A stretch of 64,000 bases of DNA, from positions 3,472,001-3,536,000 of the forward strand of contig NZ_CP084874.1 in assembly GCF_020526085.1 (NCBI RefSeq), read 5' to 3'. This document shows positions 1 through 8,266 of this stretch, piece by piece. The position numbers and the translations under genes are program-made. The number at the start of each line of letters is the position of its first letter. The first letter of the stretch is position 1. The stretch comes from Klebsiella africana. Its GTDB lineage: Bacteria > Pseudomonadota > Gammaproteobacteria > Enterobacterales > Enterobacteriaceae. The notes beneath the pieces were generated by a model, which did not search any database, was not told where the DNA came from, and was given only the letters and a program-made list of their open reading frames with translations.

Positions 1-177
1 GCCTACACCATCACCCTGATGGAAGTGATGGGCCACGGCCAGCTATTGTACGGGCGCACCTACGACGTGATGGTATTCGGCGCCGCCGGGATTATCTATC
101 TCATCGTCAACGGACTGCTGACGCTGCTGATGCGCCTGGTGGAACGTAAAGCGCTGGCCTTCGAGCGACGTAACTAG
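1..177 (+). CDS. artM: Arginine ABC transporter permease ArtM (3' end)
   Basis: The window opens inside this gene; 58 C-terminal codons are visible, ending in TAG. The peptide contains the VMVFGAAGIIYLIVNGLLTL membrane segment and the basic tail ERKALAFERRN typical of ArtM, one of the two inner-membrane permeases of the high-affinity arginine importer. It is followed by an intrinsic terminator and then artJ, the same order as in E. coli. The start and most membrane helices lie outside the window. Confidence 0.93.
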   Translation, partial: AYTITLMEVMGHGQLLYGRTYDVMVFGAAGIIYLIVNGLLTLLMRLVERKALAFERRN

Positions 178-210
178 CGCCTGAGCATATTGCATAAAAA
201 GCAAACAACA

Positions 211-245
211 AGACGGACAAGTCTAACACCTGTCCGTCTTTTTTT
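211..245 (+). terminator. Intrinsic terminator after artM
   Basis: A perfect 9-bp stem (AGACGGACA / TGTCCGTCT) is followed by a run of T, placed 34 bp after the artM stop. It separates the artM transcript from artJ, which therefore needs its own promoter. Confidence 0.9.
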
Positions 246-252
246 ATGTCAT

Positions 253-291
253 TAAAAATATTTAATCGATTTTATTGCATATAAATTCATT
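253..291 (+). promoter_or_regulatory. Candidate tandem ARG boxes upstream of artJ
   Basis: Two 18-bp blocks separated by 3 bp resemble the ArgR operator (consensus TGAAT-N4-ATTCA). The downstream one, TGCATATAAATTCA at 276-289, is the better match; the upstream one matches only part of the consensus. The paired spacing is typical of ArgR sites, and E. coli artJ is ArgR-repressed. Assignment rests on sequence resemblance. Confidence 0.6.
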
Positions 292-360
292 TAATGGCAT
301 TGTCACTCTATGCCGCAGACACGGCGAATAATCATAAGATTGACAGACGGGAGTTCCACG

Positions 361-1092
361 ATGAAAAAGTTAGTTCTGGCTGCACTGCTCACCTCTTTCG
401 CGTTCGGCGCCGCTGCCGCGGAAAAAATCAGCTTTGGCGTCTCCGCAACGTATCCGCCATTTGAATCGATGGATGCCAATAATCAGATTGTCGGTTTCGA
501 TCTCGACCTGGCCAAAGCGCTGTGCAAACAAATGCAGGCAGAATGTACCTTTACCAACCACGCGTTTGACAGCCTGATCCCGGCGCTGAAGTTCAAGAAA
601 TATGATGCGGTGATATCCGGAATGGATATTACGCCGGAGCGGAGCAAGCAGGTGGCCTTCACCGACCCGTACTATGCCAACTCGGCGCTGGTGATCGCCA
701 AAAAAGACGCGTTCCATTCCTTCGATGACCTGAAAGGCAAACGGATCGGTATGGAAAACGGCACCACCCACCAGAAATATCTGCAGGATAAGCATCCTGA
801 GGTGAAGACCGTCGCCTATGACAGCTATCAGAATGCGATTATCGACCTGAAAAATGGCCGTATCGACGGCGTGTTCGGCGACACGGCGGTGGTCAACGAG
901 TGGCTGAAAACCAACCCGCAGCTGGGCGCAGCCACGCCGAAAGTGACGGATCCGCAATACTTTGGCACCGGTCTTGGGATTGCCGTACGCCCGAATAACA
1001 AGGCGCTGCTGGAGAAGCTGAACGCCGCGCTGAAAGCGATCAAGGCCGACGGTACCTACCAGAAAATCAGCAACCAGTGGTTCCCGGAATAA
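361..1092 (+). CDS. artJ: Arginine-binding periplasmic protein ArtJ
   Basis: Periplasmic solute-binding protein that delivers L-arginine to the ArtQMP membrane complex. The 243-residue product begins with a lysine-rich signal peptide (MKKLVLAALLTSFAFGAAAA) followed by the family-3 binding-protein fold, with the characteristic TYPPFESMD and GFDLDLAKALC segments near the mature N-terminus. The ATG at 361 was chosen over an upstream in-frame start at 310 because it is preceded by GGGAG and directly begins the signal peptide. It stands as a single transcription unit between a terminator and a REP element. Confidence 0.96.
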   Translation: MKKLVLAALLTSFAFGAAAAEKISFGVSATYPPFESMDANNQIVGFDLDLAKALCKQMQAECTFTNHAFDSLIPALKFKKYDAVISGMDITPERSKQVAFTDPYYANSALVIAKKDAFHSFDDLKGKRIGMENGTTHQKYLQDKHPEVKTVAYDSYQNAIIDLKNGRIDGVFGDTAVVNEWLKTNPQLGAATPKVTDPQYFGTGLGIAVRPNNKALLEKLNAALKAIKADGTYQKISNQWFPE

Positions 1093-1098
1093 CGTTAT

Positions 1099-1182
1099 TG
1101 CCGGGTGGCGCTGCGCTTACCCGGCCTACACTCTTTCCGTAGTTCCCCGCAGGCCGGGCAAGGCATAGCCGCCACCCGGCAA
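1099..1182. repeat. REP/BIME element between artJ and the sensor kinase gene
   Basis: Two inverted REP units: TTGCCGGGTGGC at the left and GCCACCCGGCAA at the right, with ACCCGGCC and GGCCGGG inside. This is a typical enterobacterial BIME at the 3' ends of two convergent genes. Confidence 0.85.
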
Positions 1183-1186
1183 TTTC

Positions 1187-2659
1187 TCAAAGTGGCACGA
1201 AGAACCTGAACCGCGCCCCGCTTATCGACTCCATCAGTCTGATATCGCCCCCGTGCAGCTCCAGCATTCGTTTCACAATCAGTAGCCCTAACCCGCCGCG
1301 ATCCTCCCGCGATGCCTGGGTAGATAACGCCGACGGCCGCTGGAACAGATCGTCGCGCAGCGCGGCATCGACGCCCGCTCCGTTGTCTGCAACTTCGACC
1401 TGGAGCTGTTGATTCTCCTGCCAGACCGCCAGACGGATCTCCCCGCCGACGGGAGTATGCCGCATCGCATTATCGAGCAGGTTGGTCACCACCCTCTCAA
1501 TCATCGACACATCGGCGTTAACCAGCGGCAACGGTCCCGGCACATCAATACGCAGGTTCACCTCGCGCGTGCGGGCAGTTAATTCAAACTTCTGCGCGAC
1601 GTCGGAGATCAGCTCCCCCATCGCGAAACGCTCGCGCTGGGGCTTAATGCTTCCGTGCTCCAGTCGCGCCAGCTCAAACAGCTGCTGCGAGAGATGGCGC
1701 ACTTTGTTACCCTGACGCAGGGCGATGGTGAGATATTGCCTGCGCTCCTCGGCGGTCAGCCGTTCATCCTTCAGAGTTAGCGTTTCCAGATACCCCAGCA
1801 GCGAAGTCAGCGGCGTACGCAAATCATGGGAGATATTGGCCACAAATTCGCGGCGCTGGCGGTCGCTGTCGGCCAGCCGATCCCACTGGCCGGCTATCTG
1901 CTGCGCAAGGTCAATAAAGCGATTCTCAAGCACCGCCACCTCGTTACCCGGCTGTGGCTCCGGCCTGCGGGCCGCCAGGGTTTTGATGGCGCTGATGCTG
2001 TCCTGGCCGCTCGCCGCGACCTGGGCAGTGAGCAGGCGGACCGGCCGGGTGACCCAGAACCATGCCAGCCCCCCTGCCAGAAGGCCAAACAGGGCCACCA
2101 GCAGCAACGTCCACAGAACAATACTCCACAGCGTTTTTTGCCAGGCGTCAGCCGCCAGCTGATTAAACGTCTCTCCCTGCAAAATGATATACAGGTAGCC
2201 GCGCAGTTGCCCGTCGACGCGCAGCGGGGCGGCGCTGAAGACTTTTCGTCCGTCGAGACTACGCGGATCGTCGCCATACACCGGCGACGCACTGCCGGTG
2301 AGAAAAGCCTGCACTGGCGCCATGTCGATACGCTGACGCTGGATATGTCCCGGCGGCGCCGCATCGGCCAGCAGGTCACCATCCGGCGACAGCAAATAGA
2401 GCTCAACGCTGGGATTAAAGGTCATCAGGCGGTCAAACAACGACTTCAGGGTTTGCCGGTTGACCTCGCCGTGGGCGTCCAGCAGCGGCTCGCGGGCGAC
2501 AATCTGTTGAGCCAGCCCGGACGACAGACGCTGCACCATGGCATTGCCATACTGCGCGCTGCTGTGTAACTGGACGGCGCATACCGCCGCCGCGCACAGT
2601 ATCAGCAGGGAAACCACCACCAGCGCCAGCCGCTGGCTGAGGCTCAGGCGGCGGATCAT
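1187..2659 (-). CDS. Sensor histidine kinase of an OmpR-type two-component system
   Basis: Membrane-bound kinase of 490 residues. Two membrane segments (about 10-32 and 177-203) flank a periplasmic sensor region, followed by HAMP-like linker, phosphoacceptor box FVANISHDLRTPLTSLLGY (His278) and an ATPase domain with the N box NLLDNAMRHTP, DNGAGVD and a glycine-rich GGLGLLIVKRM segment. The start overlaps the stop of the regulator gene (ATGA), so the two are co-translated. The signal is unknown. This pair is not at the corresponding E. coli K-12 position, where artJ and rlmC are adjacent. I do not recognise a specific gene name. Confidence 0.85.
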   Translation of the reverse strand: MIRRLSLSQRLALVVVSLLILCAAAVCAVQLHSSAQYGNAMVQRLSSGLAQQIVAREPLLDAHGEVNRQTLKSLFDRLMTFNPSVELYLLSPDGDLLADAAPPGHIQRQRIDMAPVQAFLTGSASPVYGDDPRSLDGRKVFSAAPLRVDGQLRGYLYIILQGETFNQLAADAWQKTLWSIVLWTLLLVALFGLLAGGLAWFWVTRPVRLLTAQVAASGQDSISAIKTLAARRPEPQPGNEVAVLENRFIDLAQQIAGQWDRLADSDRQRREFVANISHDLRTPLTSLLGYLETLTLKDERLTAEERRQYLTIALRQGNKVRHLSQQLFELARLEHGSIKPQRERFAMGELISDVAQKFELTARTREVNLRIDVPGPLPLVNADVSMIERVVTNLLDNAMRHTPVGGEIRLAVWQENQQLQVEVADNGAGVDAALRDDLFQRPSALSTQASREDRGGLGLLIVKRMLELHGGDIRLMESISGARFRFFVPL

Positions 2660-3372
2660 GGGGCAGCCTCTTGCGTCACCGGGGCGAACTTATAGCCTTT
2701 TCCCCAGACGGTAAGAATGATGTCCGGCTCCGCCGGGTCACGTTCGATTTTACTGCGCAGGCGGTTGATATGGGTATTGACGGTATGCTCATAGCCCTCG
2801 TGCTGATATCCCCAGACCTGCTCCAGCAGCGCCAGCCGGGAAAACACTTCCCCGGGGTGGCGGGCAAAGTAGTACAGCAGATCGAATTCGCGCGGCGTGA
2901 GGTCCACCGATTCGCCGCGCAGCTTCACTTCGCGCGACAGCGGGTCGATAGTCAGGCCATGGCAGGACAGGCGCCCGGCGTCCATCAGCAGGTTCTGCCC
3001 CATCGCCTCCTGGCGGCGAAACAGCGCTTTAACGCGGGCGATAAGCTCCAGCAACGAAAAGGGCTTTGCCAGATAGTCGTCGGCGCCCATCTCCAGGCCC
3101 AGCACACGGTGCATTTCGCTGGTGCGAGCGCTGATGATGATCACCGGCAGATAGCGGGTCATCTGGCGGATACGCCGGCAGATCTCCAGACCATCGACGC
3201 CGGGCAGCATCAAATCGAGGATCACCGCATCCCAGACCCGCGTTTCCAGTCGGGCGAGGGCCTGGCCGCCGTCGGCTTCATGGACGATCTGATAGCCCTC
3301 ATCCTGAAGATTAAGCCGCAGCAGCGTGGCTATATCTTCATCATCTTCCACCAGCAGAATGGTTTTGGCCAT
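2656..3372 (-). CDS. OmpR/PhoB-family response regulator
   Basis: Cytoplasmic transcription regulator, 238 residues. The receiver domain (1-120) has the acidic pocket EDDED near residue 10, phosphoacceptor Asp53 in LDLMLPG and Lys103 in AKPF. The C-terminal winged-helix DNA-binding domain has the signature LTPREFDLLYYFARHPG and the recognition segment YEHTVNTHINRLRSKI. It is the first gene of the two-gene unit with the downstream kinase. Target genes cannot be read from the sequence; autoregulation and control of neighbours are possible but unproven. Confidence 0.88.
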   Translation of the reverse strand: MAKTILLVEDDEDIATLLRLNLQDEGYQIVHEADGGQALARLETRVWDAVILDLMLPGVDGLEICRRIRQMTRYLPVIIISARTSEMHRVLGLEMGADDYLAKPFSLLELIARVKALFRRQEAMGQNLLMDAGRLSCHGLTIDPLSREVKLRGESVDLTPREFDLLYYFARHPGEVFSRLALLEQVWGYQHEGYEHTVNTHINRLRSKIERDPAEPDIILTVWGKGYKFAPVTQEAAP

Positions 3373-3450
3373 TAGATTCCCCCCACCAATAACAAAAAAT
3401 GCTGCGTCAAGCTTACCCGATTTCAGCGGCGCAAAGCCTTCACATTTTGT

Positions 3451-4578
3451 TTAAACTTCGCGGACCAGCAGGGTCAGCACTTCGTAGTGGGCGGTGTGGG
3501 GGAACATATCAAACAGCTGGACCCGCTCAACGCGATAGCCGCTAAGACGAGCGATATCGGTCGCCATGGTGCGGGCGTTACAGCTGGAATAGATAATATA
3601 GGGCGGCGCCATGCGGCTTAAATAGTCGCACAGCTCAACGCCAATACCGCGGCGCGGCGGGTTGACCAGCACCAGCTGTGGGGCATCCGCTTCGTGAGTG
3701 GCGAACTGCGTCGAGTCCAGCGCCTGAAAATGCAGATTGCTGAGCCCCAGCTGCGCGGCTGACTGTCTGGCGCAGGCGATGGCTTCCGGGGCGATCTCTA
3801 TACCGGTCAGGCGCATCGTCGGCGTCGCGCAGTGCAGACCAAATCCCCCGACGCCGCAAAACAGATCCCACATATGCTGGATCGGCAACGCACGCACCCA
3901 GTCGCGGGCTGTGGCGTACAGCCGACTGGCCACCGCGGGATTGGTCTGAAAGAAACTTTGCGGGCGGATCCACAGCGGCACCTCATTAAAGACCTCCCCC
4001 AGCGCCTGCTGTTCGGTGAAGAAGATCTCCTGCTCGCCTTCCATGATAGCCATATGCACCGGCTGGATATTCGCCGTGATCACGCTGAGCTGCGGAAGTT
4101 GCGCCTGCAGCCACGGCAGCGCGGCGCGCAGCTGAGCCACCTTGGTCTCTGAGCGCAGCACGAAGCGCAGCATCATCTCCCCTTGCTGGCTGGCGGTCAG
4201 CAGCAGGTACTTCAGCTCCCCACGTTTGCGCGCGACGTTATAGGGCGTTAACCCGGCGCGGGCGATAAAGGGCTTCAGGGCAGCAAACACTGGCGCAAAC
4301 TCGGCGGGATAGAGTGGGCAGTCGGTGAGATCCACCGGGGTGCCGTCGCGGTGCAGCATCCCCAGCAGCGGGCGCTCAACGCTGCCGCTGACCACCATCT
4401 TGGCCTTATTACGGAAAGCCGCCTCCGGCCCGCTGACCGGCTCGCCCCAGGCGGCGACGGGGATCGCCGCCAGTAGCGTGCGCAGGTCGGCCATTTTATC
4501 GGCGAGCTGTTGCGGAACCGACCGTTCCAGCCATTGACAGGAGCGGCAGCGGCCGGCGTCGTAGAGTGCGCAATGCAT
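3451..4578 (-). CDS. rlmC: 23S rRNA (uracil-747-C5) methyltransferase RlmC
   Basis: Methylates U747 of 23S rRNA using SAM. The 375-residue protein carries the iron-sulfur cysteines of the family (C3, C11, C14 in [12 protein letters not shown] and the later DCPLYP), the SAM-binding [12 protein letters not shown] motif, LVNPPRRG, and the catalytic SSCNART segment (nucleophile about Cys333). Length and sequence match E. coli RlmC (RumB). In K-12 it follows artJ directly; here the two-component pair intervenes. Confidence 0.95.
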   Translation of the reverse strand: MHCALYDAGRCRSCQWLERSVPQQLADKMADLRTLLAAIPVAAWGEPVSGPEAAFRNKAKMVVSGSVERPLLGMLHRDGTPVDLTDCPLYPAEFAPVFAALKPFIARAGLTPYNVARKRGELKYLLLTASQQGEMMLRFVLRSETKVAQLRAALPWLQAQLPQLSVITANIQPVHMAIMEGEQEIFFTEQQALGEVFNEVPLWIRPQSFFQTNPAVASRLYATARDWVRALPIQHMWDLFCGVGGFGLHCATPTMRLTGIEIAPEAIACARQSAAQLGLSNLHFQALDSTQFATHEADAPQLVLVNPPRRGIGVELCDYLSRMAPPYIIYSSCNARTMATDIARLSGYRVERVQLFDMFPHTAHYEVLTLLVREV

Positions 4579-4619
4579 AATTGACCTTCAAAATTCCAGG
4601 GGCGGGGATTGTATCACCG

Positions 4620-5108
4620 TTATTGCAGGCGGAAAAACCGACGGCAGTTTGTTGGCACAAACAGCAGCGTCAGGACCAGCAGATCCGGCAGTTTTTGCAT
4701 CACCAGTGAGTGGAAAATCTCCCGTTTAGATTCGCCGGGAATGCTGAACAGTTCCGGATAGCCGTAACCCAGCGACGCCGCCCACAGGTAGCCGGCGGCG
4801 ATAATCTGCGTCAGCAGGTAGACCCAGCGCGCCCAGTTACGTCCTTTCACCAGCGAGAAGGCGCACCAGATTTCAATAAACACCAGTGCCAGGCTGCCGA
4901 GGAAGACCAGCGTCAGGTTCCAGGTCTGGACGCTGCGGTGAATGAATTCGTTCACCCCCTGCAGACCCAACAGATTGAGGATCATCAGCAGGTCCAGAGC
5001 GCGGATCAAAATAATAGCAAAGGCCGCCACCTGCACCAGCGCAGGGACGTTAAGGCGGGCATGCGATGAGCGAGTTTTCGTAAACAATCCCAACGTAATG
5101 TCTTCCAT
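4620..5108 (-). CDS. ybjO: Inner-membrane protein YbjO (DUF2593)
   Basis: Uncharacterised 162-residue membrane protein, same length as E. coli YbjO. Four hydrophobic segments are apparent (about 23-45, 65-85, 95-112 and 140-155), with the conserved AASLGYGYPELFSIPGESKR stretch between the last two. The ATG at 5108 is supported by the conserved N-terminus MEDITLG, yet no Shine-Dalgarno sequence precedes it: the T-tract of the pot-operon terminator ends one base before the start codon. Its function is unknown. Confidence 0.85.
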   Translation of the reverse strand: MEDITLGLFTKTRSSHARLNVPALVQVAAFAIILIRALDLLMILNLLGLQGVNEFIHRSVQTWNLTLVFLGSLALVFIEIWCAFSLVKGRNWARWVYLLTQIIAAGYLWAASLGYGYPELFSIPGESKREIFHSLVMQKLPDLLVLTLLFVPTNCRRFFRLQ

Positions 5109-5109
5109 G

Positions 5110-5134
5110 AAAACGGCGCCACAGGGTGGCGCCG
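5110..5134 (-). terminator. Intrinsic terminator of the pot operon, abutting the ybjO start
   Basis: On the minus strand, CGGCGCCAC and GTGGCGCCG form a 9-bp perfect stem with a 3-base loop followed by TTTT. It lies 31 bp after the potI stop codon and immediately before the ybjO ATG. Confidence 0.8.
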
Positions 5135-5165
5135 ACCGGAGGCTGCTATACCGATTTTAGGTGGT

Positions 5166-6011
5166 TCAGCCTTGTCTTGCACGCTGGATATCGCGCACTC
5201 GCTGCTTTTCTGCGCGGGCCATCAAATACCAGGCGATAAAACCAACAATACCGACCACGCCAAGGATGAGCGTCGCCAGGGCGTTGATCTCCGGGTTAAC
5301 CCCCATGCGCACGCTGGAGAAGACCAGCATCGGCAACGTCGTGGCCCCGGGTCCGGAGACAAAGCTGGCGATCACCAGGTCATCCAGCGACAGCGTGAAG
5401 GCCAGCAGCCAGCCGGAGATCACCGCCGGCATAATCATCGGCAACGTGATGACGAAAAAGACCTTCAGCGGCGCGGCGCCAAGATCCATCGCCGCCTCTT
5501 CAATGGAGTGGTCCAGCTCGCGCAGGCGCGAGGAGATTACCACCGCCACGTAGGCGGTACAGAAGGTGACATGCGCCAGCCAGATGGTCAACATCCCGCG
5601 ATCCGACGGCCAGCCAATGGCATGTCCCAGCGCCACGAACAGCAGCAGCAGCGAGAGACCGGTAATCACGTCCGGCATAACCAGCGGCGCGGTGATCATA
5701 AACGCGAAGCCATTAGATCCGCGAAAGCGTCCAAAACGCACCATCACCACCGCGGCGATAGTCCCGAGGATCGCCGCCGCCGTCGCCGCGCAGGCGGCGA
5801 TGGTCAGGCTCAACCCCACCGCGCTCATCATCGCATCATCATGGAACAGCTCGCGATACCAGCGCGTCGACCATCCAGCCCAGACCGTCACCAGCTTCGA
5901 GCTGTTGAACGAGTAGATCACCAGCATCAGCATTGGGGCGTAGAGGAAGGTGAACCCGAGCACGAGGATCAGAATGCGCCACGGCGAGCGTACTACCGGC
6001 AAGTCGTTCAT
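5166..6011 (-). CDS. potI: Putrescine ABC transporter permease PotI
   Basis: Inner-membrane permease of the PotFGHI putrescine importer, 281 residues as in E. coli. It has about six membrane helices and the cytoplasmic EAA loop EEAAMDLGAAPLKVFFVITLP that contacts the ATPase PotG. The start MNDLPVVRSPWR at 6011 was preferred over an upstream ATG at 6053 because it matches the E. coli start and overlaps the potH stop by four bases (ATGA), indicating translational coupling. Last gene of the operon. Confidence 0.96.
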   Translation of the reverse strand: MNDLPVVRSPWRILILVLGFTFLYAPMLMLVIYSFNSSKLVTVWAGWSTRWYRELFHDDAMMSAVGLSLTIAACAATAAAILGTIAAVVMVRFGRFRGSNGFAFMITAPLVMPDVITGLSLLLLFVALGHAIGWPSDRGMLTIWLAHVTFCTAYVAVVISSRLRELDHSIEEAAMDLGAAPLKVFFVITLPMIMPAVISGWLLAFTLSLDDLVIASFVSGPGATTLPMLVFSSVRMGVNPEINALATLILGVVGIVGFIAWYLMARAEKQRVRDIQRARQG

Positions 6012-6961
6012 CCCTGCTCTCCCATCTGTTTTTGCTGGTGCTTGTGGAACCACATGATCGGCACGATCAACAGCAGCAGCATGACAATCGCCACCGCCGA
6101 GGCGACCGGCCAGTCGCGGTTGTTAAAGAACTCCTGCCATAACACGCGGCCAATCATGATGCTGTCCGGCCCGCCCAGCAGTTCCGGGATCACGAACTCC
6201 CCTACGGCCGGGATAAACACCAGCATGGAGCCGGCGATAATCCCCCCTTTGGTGAGCGGAACGATCACCTGAAAGAAGGTCTTCAGCGGCCGGGCGCCGA
6301 GGTCCAGCGAGGCCTCCACCAGCGAATAGTCGATGCGGGTCAACGCAGTGTAGATCGGCAGCACCATAAACGGCAGATAGGCATATACAATACCGATATA
6401 CACCGCGAGGTTGGTGTGCAGGATCTCCAGCGGCTGATCGATAACCCCTAGCCACAGCAGAAAGTTATTCAGCACCCCGTTGCTTTTCAGCAGCCCCATC
6501 CAGGCATAGACACGGATTAAGAATGACGTCCACGACGGCAGGATCACCAGCAGCAGCAGAATATTGCGCGTCGACGGCTTGCTGTGCGCCACCGCCCAGG
6601 CCAGTGGATAGCCCAGCAGCAGGCAGCAGATCGTCGAGATGCCCGCCACCTGCAGCGACTGCAGATAAGCCTCAAAATAGAGCGGATCGTCGGTCAGTTG
6701 CAGGAAATTGGCAAAGTTGAGAGTCAGCGTCAGCTGGCCGTCCGCCCACTCCATCAGATCGGTGTAGGGAGGGATCGCCCGCGCCATTTCGGCAAGACTT
6801 ATCTTGAACACGATCAGGAACGGCAGCATAAACAACAGGATCAGCCACAAATAGGGCAGCGCAATCACCAGCTTGCGGCCATGCGCCATCTGCAGGCGCG
6901 CCACCCACAGCGCGAAGCCGCCCGGTTTTTTCGCCCCTGACGGGGATTCAACGGTACTCAT
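6008..6961 (-). CDS. potH: Putrescine ABC transporter permease PotH
   Basis: Second permease subunit of the putrescine importer; 317 residues, same length as E. coli PotH. Hydrophobic helices start near residue 30, and an EAA loop (VEASLDLGARPLKTFFQVIVP) marks the contact site for PotG. It lies 10 bp after potG and overlaps potI, so the four genes read as one operon. Confidence 0.96.
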   Translation of the reverse strand: MSTVESPSGAKKPGGFALWVARLQMAHGRKLVIALPYLWLILLFMLPFLIVFKISLAEMARAIPPYTDLMEWADGQLTLTLNFANFLQLTDDPLYFEAYLQSLQVAGISTICCLLLGYPLAWAVAHSKPSTRNILLLLVILPSWTSFLIRVYAWMGLLKSNGVLNNFLLWLGVIDQPLEILHTNLAVYIGIVYAYLPFMVLPIYTALTRIDYSLVEASLDLGARPLKTFFQVIVPLTKGGIIAGSMLVFIPAVGEFVIPELLGGPDSIMIGRVLWQEFFNNRDWPVASAVAIVMLLLLIVPIMWFHKHQQKQMGEQG

Positions 6962-6971
6962 CGCCTTCTCC

Positions 6972-8105
6972 TTACACCGTCAGTACAACGCAGCTGTCCG
7001 CATCCCAGCATAAACGTACCTCGTCACCCCAGGTGGGCGTCCCTTTCCGATGGCGGTGCTCATTCTGCAGCTGGGCGCTGATCATCTGCCCGCTTTGCAG
7101 GCGCACATGATAGATAGAAAGATCCCCCAGATAAGCGATATGAATCACCTCGCCGACGGCAAAATTGTAGCCATCCGCCGGCGGCTCATCGCACAGCATG
7201 ATCTTCTCCGGGCGCAGCGCCACCCAGACCGGTACGTTGTCCACCACCGAGGCGTCGGGGTCGACCTTCAGCGGATGCATCAGTCCTGGCGAGCTCAGCA
7301 CCAGGCCATCTTCCAGACGCTCCTTCACCAGCCCTTCAAAGACGTTCACCGAGCCGATGAACTCGGCGCTGTAGCGGGTGGTCGGATGCTCGTAAATCTC
7401 TTCCGGTTCGCCAATCTGCACAAACTTGCCGCGATTCATAATGGCGATACGGCCCGCCATGGTCATCGCCTCTTCCTGATCGTGGGTTACCATCACGCAG
7501 GTCACGCCAACGCGCTCAAGAATATCCACCACCTCGAGCTGCATGCGATCGCGCAGCTTTTTATCCAACGCCCCCATCGGTTCATCAAGCAGCAGCAGCT
7601 TCGGCCGTTTCGCCAGGCTGCGCGCCAGCGCGACGCGCTGCCGCTGGCCGCCTGAGAGTTGGTGCGGCTTACGTTTGGCAAACTCCTGCATATGTACCAG
7701 GGCCAGCATCTCCTGCACCCGGGCGGTGATTTCCGCCTTAGGCAGGCGGTCCTGTTTCAGGCCGAAGGCGATATTCTGCTCAACGGTCATATGGGGAAAC
7801 AGGGCGTAGGACTGGAACATCATATTGATAGGCCGCTGATAGGGCGGCACGCGCGCCAGATCCACGCCGTCGAGCATAATCTGCCCGGCGGTCGGTTGTT
7901 CAAAGCCCGCCAGCATGCGCAGTAGCGTCGATTTCCCGCAGCCTGACGCGCCCAGCAGAGCAAAAATTTCGCCTTTGTAGATAGTGAGACTGACGTCGTC
8001 GACCGCATGCTGGCCATCAAACGACTTGGTTAAGTTACGGATTTCCAGTAGCGGGGTCAGCGCTTTGGGGGCTTTCGCCTGTGGGCGGGGCATTACGTCG
8101 TTCAA
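6972..8105 (-). CDS. potG: Putrescine ABC transporter ATP-binding protein PotG
   Basis: ATPase that powers the PotHI channel. It shows Walker A GASGCGKST, signature LSGGQRQRVALARSLA, Walker B LLLLDEP and a C-terminal TOBE-like region. A TTG at 8105 is taken as start: it gives 377 residues, equal to E. coli PotG, lines up with the E. coli N-terminus (MNDAIPRPQ against LNDVMPRPQ) and is preceded by GGAG nine bases away. The upstream ATG at 8153 would add 16 unconserved residues. Confidence 0.94.
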   Translation of the reverse strand: MNDVMPRPQAKAPKALTPLLEIRNLTKSFDGQHAVDDVSLTIYKGEIFALLGASGCGKSTLLRMLAGFEQPTAGQIMLDGVDLARVPPYQRPINMMFQSYALFPHMTVEQNIAFGLKQDRLPKAEITARVQEMLALVHMQEFAKRKPHQLSGGQRQRVALARSLAKRPKLLLLDEPMGALDKKLRDRMQLEVVDILERVGVTCVMVTHDQEEAMTMAGRIAIMNRGKFVQIGEPEEIYEHPTTRYSAEFIGSVNVFEGLVKERLEDGLVLSSPGLMHPLKVDPDASVVDNVPVWVALRPEKIMLCDEPPADGYNFAVGEVIHIAYLGDLSIYHVRLQSGQMISAQLQNEHRHRKGTPTWGDEVRLCWDADSCVVLTV

Positions 8106-8176
8106 TCGGGTGCTCTCCGGCAAAAAAACGATCACCATATGGTCCGGTGCCATACTTCGTGCTTAACAGTGCATTT

Positions 8177-8259
8177 GCACCATCCTGGTGCGTCTGCTCG
8201 CCGGGCGCGCTGCCATTTCCCGGCGAGTATCGTTCTGATTCGGCCCGTTTACCGGGCCG
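8177..8259 (-). promoter_or_regulatory. Three consecutive hairpins between potF and potG
   Basis: Three inverted repeats follow one another in the 161-bp potF-potG gap: CGGCCCG/CGGGCCG at 8241-8259, CTCGCCGGG/CCCGGCGAG at 8197-8227, and GCACCA/TGGTGC at 8177-8191. None has a T-tract. Such hairpins commonly protect the 3' end of a binding-protein message, allowing more PotF than membrane subunits. Confidence 0.7.
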
Positions 8260-8266
8260 TCAGAGA

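Noticed and set aside
5172..6272. Plus-strand frame opposite potI and potH
   Set aside because: Antisense shadow; His/Arg/Gln-rich, without a conserved motif.
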